A stretch of DNA of 21,679 nt, taken from positions 1-21,679 of the forward strand of contig JBEWZL010000268.1 of the NCBI GenBank assembly GCA_045837725.1. The letters are read 5' to 3'. Shown in pieces: positions 9,901-20,400 of this stretch; positions within the stretch are counted from its first letter, which is position 1; every line of letters starts with the position of its first letter. Both the position numbers and the translations under genes were made by a program. This DNA is from Vermamoeba vermiformis (taxonomy: Eukaryota; Tubulinea; Echinamoebida). The notes under the pieces are model-generated. The model was not told the DNA's origin. It did not search any database and worked only from the letters and a program-made list of their open reading frames with translations.

Positions 9901-10153
9901 AGAGCCACATCTCGATGCAGATCAATTGCTCGTTGGTGCACGTATTCGTGATGAAGGATATCATCCATCAATTCCCAATGAGTGCGAGCCAGTGCTGAAA
10001 CGAGTGATGGAAATGTGTTGGCAGAAAGACCCAAAGGATAGACCTGTAAGTGCTATCATAAGTATATTTAAGCAAACTGACGCGAGAGATTAACTATTAT
10101 TGCAGACTATGGAAGAAATCGTTGATGTACTGAGACCAAATCCGACCTCGTAA
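6965..10153 (+). CDS. RTK2: receptor tyrosine kinase with predicted beta-propeller ectodomain
   Basis: Exons: 6965-7025, 7203-7522, 7590-7688, 7749-7827, 7917-8098, 8187-8519, 8573-9156, 9209-9295, 9345-9693, 9752-9818, 9879-10045, 10106-10153; 2376 nt, 791 residues, all junctions in frame. Signal peptide 1-20 (MQKLILFVIS core). The ectodomain (21-358) is close to RTK1 and RTK3 and has the same seven strand motifs. The stalk has many Pro (PPFPTPISPPIPEP), then a membrane helix at about 420-444 with glycine-zipper spacing and a basic stop (TRRNRQRK). The juxtamembrane region differs from RTK1: after the Ser run it has RNYGNESNN, a YxN motif of the kind bound by Grb2-type SH2 domains in animals; whether such partners exist here is unknown. 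Kinase 541 to about 790: Lys563, alpha-C Glu577, HRD Asp654, DFG Asp672. The hinge is VLGFC and the activation loop has Ser/Thr but no Tyr. Intron 9 starts with a tract shared with RTK1 and RTK5. Confidence 0.93.
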
Positions 10154-10368
10154 TGCTTGCTGCTATGATCCGCTATAAGTACGATTTTTGTGCATTCGGC
10201 AGGCTTTCGCAACGGAATTTGGCTAGTAGTATACCTGATATATTGATAATATCTTCAATAGACACATACATTCCTCCTGTTTCCAAATATAGTAAATCTT
10301 GTTTTTGGCGCGTTAAACTTTCTATTTGATTTGACAAACTAAATCAACGCATTAACTGACTACCAATA

Positions 10369-10380
10369 ATGGCATGGTAA
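10369..10380 (+). promoter_or_regulatory. Upstream ORFs in RTK3 leader
   Basis: ATG GCA TGG TAA (Met-Ala-Trp-stop) ends 4 nt before the RTK3 start. A second ATG at 10374 opens Met-Val-Thr-stop, whose TAA shares its last base with the RTK3 ATG at 10385 (TAATG), a layout that would suit reinitiation. Confidence 0.4.
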
Positions 10381-10384
10381 CATA

Positions 10385-13300
10385 ATGGTAAAATTTATCA
10401 CGTTGGCAGCCTCGGCAGTGATATTGCTATTTGCCCTCGTAAACGGTAAGTTCCATCCGTGACAGGATCTCCTAAATTCCTATTTTTATTATGACTGCCT
10501 TAGCAATATTAATCATGACGTTTCATTATCAATAAGTGCAACGCATGCAACAGTTAATAATTTTTACCTAATTTAATTAAAAAATAAAATAAATAAAATC
10601 TCACTTTTCTTATTTAGCGGCCAATAACATATGGACATACACATCAGGAACAAAATTAATTGATGCCGATCCGAACTACTTTCGAAAACTTGACACACGA
10701 GTGCTCCTCGATCCAGTCGCAACACCAACGACTTATATTATCTGCATTGCAACAATCTCATCTCAACAAAATCTCATTCACGTAGAGCAAAGAAAATTCG
10801 TTGTTGGTCAAACAGGAGCAGAAGGACCAGAACTTGTTCCGTTCGATCCGCCGTTCAATATTTCTAAAGACTACCGAGACCTGGATATAATTGATGGAGC
10901 TGATCAATGCCTTTTAGCAGTATTGTCGCAAGATCAGGTACGTCTATTACTATTTTTAACCCGATCTGAGACCCTCCGTCGTTTATACGAATTTAAATTC
11001 ATCTAATTTTTAATTTAGTATCTTACCATTGCGTCTCAACCGCCTGAACGTAATTATTGGGAGCGAATCAAAGTTGTATCACAAAACGGAACGTTTTACT
11101 TGGCTCTTGCCGATTCTTCCATCGTAAGCAAAATTCTATCGCTATATTCTGCTCTAAGATATCAAATTTTCTTATTATTTATCCAATAGCAATCTATGTT
11201 CGCTGTTTTTTTGGGATATACGGTGCCCAGCTATTACTCGTTTGAGACAACGGTAGAAAGTAAGCCAACCGTTCACTGAACGCGCGAAAGAATTTATCAA
11301 TATTATTATCGTAATGCATACTTAATTCGTTGTAGAGAGTGGACGATTCTGGATCGCATCTTCGAATTCGCCGACAGAAAACCAAGGAATGTCCTTACTT
11401 GGCAGTGACCACACGGACATTTTGACACTCACCGACTTTCGTAATTGCACCTTTCCGACATTAGCTGCGTTCAATGAATCGTGGTTGATATTGTGTGCCG
11501 AACATCCTCTTGGTGTAAGTTTTTTCTTCGTTAGGCTTCAGCGACTGGCCAATTGAATCAGGATTTGACTATCAAATAATAACAAAGAAAATGTTAGGTT
11601 CCTTGTGCTTTTCATCCGTCATTTGACGTCAAAGGAAAACTCGTCATTACAAACTCGGCGACGCTGACATACACCAAGCCGAGAATATCAAAAGTCAACG
11701 ATACGTCCGATCTAATGTTTTTGAGTGCACTTCTGAACGACACAACTCAACCTGCGCAAAATGGTCTTCAGATTGAAGTTGACATCGTGGACGCACAAGG
11801 CCAGAGAATTCTCCAAAGACGATTCACACGTGACTCTCCGTACCTCATGGACTCCGTGTCCATCGACAACTACTTGTTCTTGACTTACACAGATGCAACT
11901 GGACTGAAGATGGATGTCATGTATTGGGGTGTAAGTTGCTTGTCTTGCTGATCTCCATGACACAAATGTTAAATTTTGCTGATAGGACGCCGTGCCTCCT
12001 TTCCCGACACCAATATCACCTCCAATAGCAGAACCGATCGCCACACCTGAATCCGTGCCAATGTCTAGTCCCACGTCAGCACCTGTCACCCAAACTGACG
12101 TCACGCCTTTTCAACAGCCAATGACTGATCAAAACATTGACGGAGCACCACAAGGAGGACTGTCAGGTTCATCTATTGGTGCAATTGTCGGATCAGTAGT
12201 CGGAGCAGCACTTGCAGCAGGAGCGATCGTGCTTGCAGTGTTGTTGACTCGTCGCAATCGTCAGAGAAAAGCAGCGAAACAAAGCGAAGAGATGTCATCT
12301 AAACAGCAGGACTCGACGAGTAGTTCCGACAGTCCGAGCTCGTCATCAAGTGTCACGCCGTATGACGTGGTTAAAGTGCCAACCGGTCAGTTGACGCAAG
12401 AAGTTACTCAAAATCCAGTTAGATCAAGGTACACGACCAACCCTACGAGTCACAATTCCGAGAATCTATTAATGCCTCAACCAACTTCGACTGTTCACAA
12501 AGAAAGTGCGCTACCAGCAGCGGAGATTGAAAAACGAATGAAAATTCCGTTCAAAAGTCTCGTATTCAATTTTGAGCTCGGTTCAGGAAACTTCGGCAAA
12601 GTATTCAAAGGGTACGTCGTGGTTGATCAAGCAATGAGTTATGAAATCTAATATTGTTTCTCAGTGAATGGTATGGCGCTGAAGTTGCAATCAAAGTCAG
12701 CAACCAAGTCACGAACACTGAAGAGTTCCTTGCTGAAGCGAAACTCACGCTGTAAGCTATCTCACGTACTTAAAAACCTATCTAATATTTCAATCGGCAG
12801 TGGTATTATTCCGCACCCTAATCTCGTGCAAACACTTGGCGTAAGTCTTGATGGACCCAATCCGTGCATTGTCCTTGGATTCTGCGGTGGTGGCAGTCTC
12901 GATCGATTGCTCAAAGACAAAAGCACTCCACTCGACAACACTCAGAAGCGAGACTATGCACTGAAGATTGCATATGGACTGCTGCATCTTCATCAAAACA
13001 ACATTGTGCATCGTGACTTGGCAGCACGCAACATCTTGTTGGCGAATGATGGCACACCCAAGATCTCTGACTTTGGCATGTCGCGTGTCATCACGAGCGC
13101 TTCATCGGTCGGAAGAACTAAACAGACGATTGGCCCATTGCGATGGATGGTACGTACCTTTAATAGTTCCCAGTAGTCTTACCATATAAATTACCCATAA
13201 ATTTACTAGTAAATTAATCAGGCACCCGAGAACATAAAAAACCAGACGTACAGTGTGAAGTCAGATGTGTGGAGCTACGGAATATTAGGTACGATAATGA

Positions 13301-13609
13301 TGTTCTCTAAACGAAATACTAACAATAGTGGTCAGTGTGGGAGATTGTCGCTCGTCGAGAACCACATCTCGATGGAGATCAACTGCTCGTTGGTGCACGT
13401 ATTCGCGATGAAGGATATCATCCATCAATTCCCAATGAGTGCGAGCCAGTGCTGAAGCGAGTGATGGAAATGTGTTGGCAGAAAGATCCAAACGATAGAC
13501 CTGTAAGTAGTCGTACAATCATGATACTATGGATATTAAGTGGCATTATTAATGCTTATTGTAGACAATCGAAGAAATTGTTGACGTACTGAGATCAAAC
13601 CAAAAGTAG
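10385..13609 (+). CDS. RTK3: receptor tyrosine kinase with predicted beta-propeller ectodomain
   Basis: Exons: 10385-10445, 10618-10937, 11019-11123, 11190-11259, 11336-11514, 11598-11930, 11986-12611, 12665-12751, 12801-13149, 13222-13288, 13336-13502, 13565-13609; 2409 nt, 802 residues. Signal peptide 1-20 (MVKFITLAAS core). Ectodomain 21-356 is very like RTK2 in exons 2 and 6; exons 3-5 differ slightly in length. The stalk is longer than in RTK1 and RTK2 (PPFPTPISPPIAEPIATP and on). Membrane helix about 420-444. The juxtamembrane region has a Ser run followed by VTPYDVVKVP, the counterpart of YETV in RTK1. Kinase 553 to about 800: Lys575, alpha-C Glu589, HRD Asp666, DFG Asp684, WMAPE split over intron 9. 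Hinge VLGFC; no activation-loop Tyr. It is the only copy ending in TAG, and its last exon is one codon shorter than in RTK1, 2 and 4. Intron 10 (47 nt) contains a textbook TACTAAC branch site. Confidence 0.93.
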
Positions 13610-13751
13610 CACAAACCGTCCAAGTGTCGTTGTGATTCAATTACTATTTTTGGAACCGGCGAAAAAACTTGCAACAACTAAAGCGGCATTTTATTGTATT
13701 ATTAGTAACAAGGTACGCCACAACCATAACCTGCGTCAGTGACAGTTTGAC

Positions 13752-13760
13752 ATGTTTTGA
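13752..13760 (+). promoter_or_regulatory. Two-codon upstream ORF in RTK4 leader
   Basis: ATG TTT TGA (Met-Phe-stop) ends 8 nt before the RTK4 start codon. The spacer to RTK3 is only 159 bp, so the leader must be short and the transcript start matters for whether this ORF is in the mRNA. Confidence 0.35.
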
Positions 13761-13768
13761 GTTGTGCA

Positions 13769-16700
13769 ATGAAGCCTGCGGTTAACTTAGTATTAATCGT
13801 AATTTTGTATTTTAGTCTGGATTATATCAATGGTATGTAATTTATTATAACTTATTTCATAGATGGCTAAATTTACGCCCTTATAAAATACAGAAAGATC
13901 CGATCTGCTATTGAATATTTTTAATTATTTATTTAATAGCAGCGCTAATTTTAATCTTTATTTTAGGTGCGAAATTATTTATTTATTCTTCTGACACCGT
14001 GATCCAAAATGTATCAACGAACTACGTTGAGAAAATTGAAACTTACGTCTACCTCGATCCAAACGCAAATTCAACAACTTACATCATATGCATTGCAACT
14101 CTATCTACCCCAGCTCAAGCAGGACGCGTTTACATTGAAAAAAGAAAGTTTGTTGTTGGCGAAACTGGATCGAGTGGACCAGAACGCATTGCAGTTGCCA
14201 ATCAATTCGAAAGCACTAAACAATACAAGGATATTGATATTATCAATGGTCCAAACGATTGCATCTTTTCTGCCCTTTCAACTGACAATGTAAGTCTCCT
14301 CCGGATTCGATCTGACGGCCTCAAACTAATTGTATTGATGTGTTTCTTTTAAGGCACTATACATAGGTACGGGAGATACGCCTTTTAGCTATATAGTTTT
14401 GCCTCGAGATCGATTTGAGCTGACTGGCGATGGTCAAGCCTACTTGCTTTGGGCACAAGACGTACGAATAGCTTAATTTATTCGCGGAATTTTATCTAAT
14501 TTAATTCCTCGCAGAGCTATGGCACTTATCCGCCGCCAGAGTTGTTTTATTATCAATTCTCGTCGTCCCATTCATTGGATGCGATTGCGTTACGTAAGAA
14601 CGCTGCGATTATTTCATTGCCTTAATTCTTACCTTAATTTAACAGCGAATGGAAACTATATAGGCGTAGCTGCGCCAACTCCGACTGGATCTCCAGCCTC
14701 CCTTCAGTTATTCGGAAACGGCACTGACACTGGAATTCTTTATCAAGTCTCGGCAATTTATCCATCTATTGCTGCATTCGCTGATAGCACTATTTGGGTT
14801 TGTGGCGAGGATCAAACAGTCGGGGTAAATAAGAACTTCTTTTTTTTTCTGGTTGGATTCGCATCCACTGATCCGTTTTATTCATAGATTGTGTGCGGAT
14901 TTCATCCCCAGGGCTCTTCACTAGACGATTCTTTTACTATTAGGCCAAACACTGCCTCGCTCACATTCCACAAGCCAATCATATCACTGGTGAACTCGAC
15001 GACTTCTACCTTATGCATGGGCTCGATAATAACCAACGGCACCACTAGTCAATATGAAATTGCAGCCGTAGATATAACCAAAGTGCTGCAAACTTATGTG
15101 AGGCGCGATGACGCCTATCAACTACATTCAGTGGCCATGAACGGTTATATTTTTGCCACCTACACCACTTTAAATGCCAGCCAGATAGACGTCTATTATT
15201 TTGGCGTAAGTGGCAGCCTTTAAGCGTATGCTAGGTCTATTACTAAATTTTTACTGTTTAGGACCAAGCGCCGATCTTGCCGATTATGACACCTGTCAAT
15301 CCGGTGACACCTGTCACTCCACCTGTCGAGCCATCGGCCAATAAGACCACAAGTGCAGAGCCCGTGATAGAGCCGTTAAGTTCGATTCAAAGCCCACAAG
15401 ACTATGCATCAGTTACCGGTCCCAATGAGCTGACACCAGGTCAACTTGGCGCTGCAATTGGAGTGCCCTTAGGCGTCACTGTTCTCGGCGCTGGATTGCT
15501 CGTGCTGCTGCTGACGCTGCGAAGAAGAAGAAAGGCTAAAAAAGGCAATGACGAGCACGGGAACGATACTTCCATGGACATTGACAACAACTCGACACTA
15601 ATGACATCTCTGTCTGACGCTGACAAGTACTCGCCTATGCCGGACGTTAACATCACGAACAAAGACGCTACTACGCGGTACATTGCACTAGAGTCGCTGG
15701 ACATTGAACGCAGAATGCAAGTGCCGTACAAAAGTCTCGTGTTCTTGCGTGAAATTGGCGCTGGAAGTTACGGCAAAGTGTTTCAAGGGTAAAATAATTC
15801 TATTTTTACAATAAGACTTAATGCTAAGCTGCTATGTTTAGTGAATGGCATGGTGCGCAAGTCGCTATTAAAGTCAGCAACTTTATGACAACAATGGATG
15901 AATTTTTAACTGAGGCCAGATTAGCGCTGTAAGTCTTGCGTAAACTTGATTGTTCGTGAAATTTAATGGTAATTACAGAGCGATTGCACCACACCCTAAT
16001 CTCGTGCAAACATTCGGCGTGAGTCTTGACGGACCCAATCCGTGCATTGTGCTCGAGTTCTGTGGCGGTGGCAGTCTCGACAAACTGCTCGAGAACAGTC
16101 CTAACAAGCTAGACAATGCAGCTAAGCGACAAATCGCGATGAAGATTGCATATGGACTGCTGCATCTTCATCAAAACAATATTGTGCATCGTGACTTGGC
16201 AGCACGCAACATTTTGTTGGCGAATGATGGCACTCCCAAGATCTCTGACTTTGGCATGTCACGTGTCATCAAAGACAACTCAGCGTCAGGCAAAACGAAG
16301 GCTACAGTTATTCCGCTTCGGTGGATGGTGCGTGCTGACTTGCCATTTTTTTTCTCGATTAACACGTTTGTTTCATGCTAGGCACCTGAAAACTTGCGTG
16401 ATCGTTCGTACAGTATCAAGTCAGACGTTTGGAGCTACGGCATATTAGGTACGATAATAAGACCTGTTACTAAAGCTATTTTTAGCATCCCGTACTCCGG
16501 GCTGGCTGATTTCATTTTAATATCGCAATACCAATACAAATAGACCCGATAATATTCCCTTCAAACTTAACGCATCATATTTATGTTTATCGAGCATCCA
16601 AAGATGATACTAGACTAAATTAGTCTTTATAGTATGGGAAATCGTTACAGGACGAGAGCCGCATGACGACGAGGACCAACTCATGATAGGAGCACGTATT

Positions 16701-16981
16701 CGTGATGAAGGATATCATCCATCCATTCCCAACGAGTGCGATCCGGCCCTGCAGCGAGCGATGGAAATGTGTTGGCAGAAAGATCCGAAAAATAGACCTG
16801 TAAGTATTGTTTGGCTTGATTCTAGAATCGAAATTATTGCAATACATTAGTACAATCGTTATTCAGTCGTCGCATTTCTGATCGCATCCTGAACTTTTTC
16901 AAGACAGACCTGTACTAACACTTAAATTTACAGACGATGGAAGAAATAACTCGCTTTCTTCGATCATTTAAACAAGACTAA
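13769..16981 (+). CDS. RTK4: diverged receptor tyrosine kinase of the same family
   Basis: Exons: 13769-13832, 13967-14289, 14354-14461, 14515-14593, 14646-14824, 14888-15205, 15262-15788, 15842-15928, 15979-16327, 16382-16448, 16633-16799, 16934-16981; 2316 nt, 771 residues. Signal peptide 1-21. The ectodomain (22-357) keeps the module plan (IICIATL, CIFSALS, YLLWAQD, YIGVAAP, IWVCGED, TLCMGSI, YIFATYT) but little identity with RTK1-3; it shares with RTK5 an extra Cys in module six. The stalk is short and Pro/Thr-rich (MTPVNPVTPVTPPVEP); membrane helix about 421-443, then RRRRKAKK. The juxtamembrane region has DKYSPMPD and TRYIALES instead of a Ser run. Kinase 521 to about 770: glycine loop GAGSYGKVF, Lys543, alpha-C Glu557, HRD Asp634, DFG Asp652, hinge VLEFC (normal Glu). 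The activation loop has no Tyr and reads TVIPLRWM. Intron 10 is unusually long (184 nt). Two in-frame acceptors are possible for exon 2. Confidence 0.92.
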
Positions 16982-17403
16982 GCTAAGAGCGTTGCTCCGA
17001 GCTCGAAGATGGATACCAGCTTGGTATTGGTTTTAATTTCTAAATTGAGGCCTCAATGCTTCTGATGTATTGTGCTCATTATTGTAAGTATTCGGACTCA
17101 TACTCGTGCTAGTCAACTCTGAAAAGACTAAATATCTGGTTAGAACACATGACGCGTAAACGGAATCACTCAAAGACCACGAAAACTTATCTCAATACAC
17201 TCTATAACGGTCGCTAAAAACAGTATTGTAAGTAATGACATGCATTAAATACATATGTTAATATGTAGCCTTCAGCACGGCTGACGAATGGAGTGGTGAG
17301 GATCCTCACGCAACCATAAATTTCCATAAAAGGCAAACGTTAAATCGTTGGGTTTTTTTGTTTAGTCATCCTGACCATACTTCACAATAGCAACAACACC
17401 ACA
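16982..17403 (+). other. RTK4-RTK5 spacer with possible 5' UTR intron
   Basis: The longest spacer in the array (422 bp). GTAAGT at 17228 and a T-rich TTTAG ending at 17365 could be the ends of a 138-nt intron in the RTK5 leader. Such an intron would contain five ATGs, leaving a short ATG-free leader before 17404. No other gene is seen; a second GTAAGT at about 17083 has no use that I can assign. Confidence 0.35.
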
Positions 17404-20400
17404 ATGAGGATCACGTTCTTGGTGTTGTTTATAGCCTCGGTTTGGATCGGGTCGATAACCGGTAAACTATTAATAGTTTGGTCTTTGATTAATGGATTAT
17501 TCAATCACACATTATGATTATTATTATTTAATTTATAACATTCTCTGATCCTTTTGAAAAATTGAATCGGCCGTTAAATTTTTTCGTACCAGTAACGGAT
17601 GGAATTAAAATTTATTTTTATATGGAATAATATTAATATTTACGCGACTCTGACGAATGAAATGTACGAAAAGACTAATTGTTGTATAAACTATCAGCGG
17701 CTAGCTTGTGGACTTTTCTTCCCGACATCTCTATCTACAGCACATCTGTTACCGATTACTACGCCAAGATAGAAACGTATTCATATAACGATACTCAAGC
17801 TACAACACCGACCTTTTATGTTTGCATATTGACTCTAACGACTCAAGCGCAAGGAGGCTCAGTCTTCACCCAAAAACGCAGATACGTTGTTGGCGAAACA
17901 GGAAGCAATGGTCCTGATATTATACCACTCCCTTATCAATTCGACAGTAGTAAAATATACAAAGACATCGATTTAGTTTCAGGCCCGGCCGATTGTCTTT
18001 TTGCCGCGCTTTCAACGGACAACGTACGTATTGCAAACTGAATCAAAATTAGACTAAATATTTTTAAATATATATGGCATAATATTAATGCAATATTTGT
18101 AGGTGGTTTATGTTGGTAATGGCGAATCCGCGTACTCTCCCGTGACTCTGAGCAACAATCGCGACCAAATTGAGCTCGTAAATGATGGAGCAGTCGATTC
18201 TTATTTTTTCACTATGAACGTAAGTATTATAGTTATATTAATCCAAGCTCGTATTAATGCCAGTCTTAACAGAGTTTTTGGTACCTTCCACCGCAGAAAT
18301 TTGGATCCCCGAACCTTTTCAGTTTCGGAGACTCACAAGACGCTATTCTTTTAGGTAGGTACTATTTATAAATATTTAGACTTGCTTTAAATTTTAACAA
18401 GCTATAAAAACTAAAACAAATTTAATTAATCCTGATTGAATCCAGCGAACGGCGACATCGCGGCTGTTGGCGCGGCCAGTGGCTCCTCTACGCTATCGGT
18501 ACGCACTGCTAGCGGTGCTGATACGGCTATGCTCAATCAAGCAGGCTACGGCGGCAACAAACCTTCGTTAGTTGGATGGAGCGACAGTACGTTCATGGCT
18601 TGTGCTCAAAACGTTAATAAAGGCGTAAGTAACGCATACTATATTACATATATATATAGGAGATTACTGGCCGTCTAATAACTTATGTTAAAATAATTCA
18701 GATCGTCTGCGGATCGTACCCCTCCGGTCCCGACAGCGTGGTAGCACGTGCTGCAACTGCCACCCAATCAGTGACCTACCCTATTCTCTCCTTAATGGAC
18801 AAGAATAGCGACTTGGCGAGCATGGCCTGTCTCATGTACGACAATAGCTTCGCGCAGTCTTACTACGAAGTGAGCGTGGTGAGCAAGAACAGTGTGATTC
18901 AGCTCAGTGTGAGCAAGGGCGGTGTGTATCTCGTCAGTCAAACGGCGCAAGCGAATTACATCTTTGCCGTGTACTATAAATCCTCGGGACTGTACATGGA
19001 TGTGATCTACTACGGAGTAAGTTTCTCATTCAAGAACGCATTCATATCATTTCTTAAATAATACATATTGATAATATCGATCTTCGTTCAATTTTAAGCG
19101 AGCAGTAGATTTGTAGTCTTTAATTTTGGATCCGCTCTTTTTCGAAATTTCGTACTCATTTTTTTATTTGTTGCACATAGGACTCTCAGCCACCACTTCC
19201 ACCTCCAGTAGCTGTACCAGTAACTCCACCAGTCACTGCACCCGTCGCTGCCCCGATCACACCTCCAACCACATCCCCGATCAGCGACGCACCTCTAACA
19301 GCTCCTCAAGCTGATGTGCCAGCTGCCACCACCCCGACTCAAAACACTCCATCTACGGTCGATGTGCCCGTTGTAGGACCTATTTCTAGCAATGGAACTC
19401 TGGGTCCAGCCAGTGCTGTTGGTGCGGATGTGCTTGGTCCAGCGATAGCTATTCCTGGTGCCGCGGTTGTAGGTACGGGCCTGTTCTTATTGTTGTTCTT
19501 CTTGAAGAAGAAAAAGAAGGAGGAGAAGGACGAGAAAGACGAAGAACAATCGAGCGATGATGGTGCAGCCACGCCTAGGACTGCTATTAATGGCAGCAAT
19601 CAAAGATTTTCCGTGGATCCGTCAAATTACGGAAATATTCCTGGAAGAGCGAGCGTTACCGGCTACGGAGCTATACCCGATGGTGGTGCACCTACCGTTA
19701 GTCCTGACACGTTCCAAGGCATCAATCCTACCGCTATCAAGCCCTCAGAAGTTGACAAGCGGATGCAGATCCCGTACAAAAGTTTGTTTTTTGCCCGCGA
19801 GATTGGCGCTGGAAGTTACGGCAAAGTGTTCCAAGGGTAAGTTTGAAGACATTTCTTTTTATTCCTATAAAAGGAAAGAAGTTACTAACATCGTGGTTCA
19901 GTGAATGGCGTGGCGCACAAGTCGCTATTAAAGTCAACAATCAAATCTCTGACACTGACGGATTTTTGGCCGAAGCGAAATTGACACTGTAAGTACCCAG
20001 AAAATATGATTTCAGCTCAAATTCGGTTATATGTCCTATTTATGGATCATATCGCTAAAGAAAATAAGTCATTCAACATTCGCAAACGACTTTTTGTTTC
20101 ACTGAATGGTTCGTTCATGAAAACTAATGACATTTACAGTGGCATTGCACCACACCCTAATCTCGTGCAAACGTTCGGCGTGAGTCTTGATGGACCCAAT
20201 CCGTGCATTGTGCTCGAGTTCTGTGGCGGTGGCAGTCTCGACGGTGTCATGTACGACAAGGATCTGATCGTGACCAACGAAAAGAAGCGAGACTACGCAC
20301 TGAAGATTGCATACGGATTGATTCACTTGCACAACAACAACATTGTGCATCGTGACTTGGCAGCACGCAACATCTTGTTGGCGAATGATGGCACTCCCAA

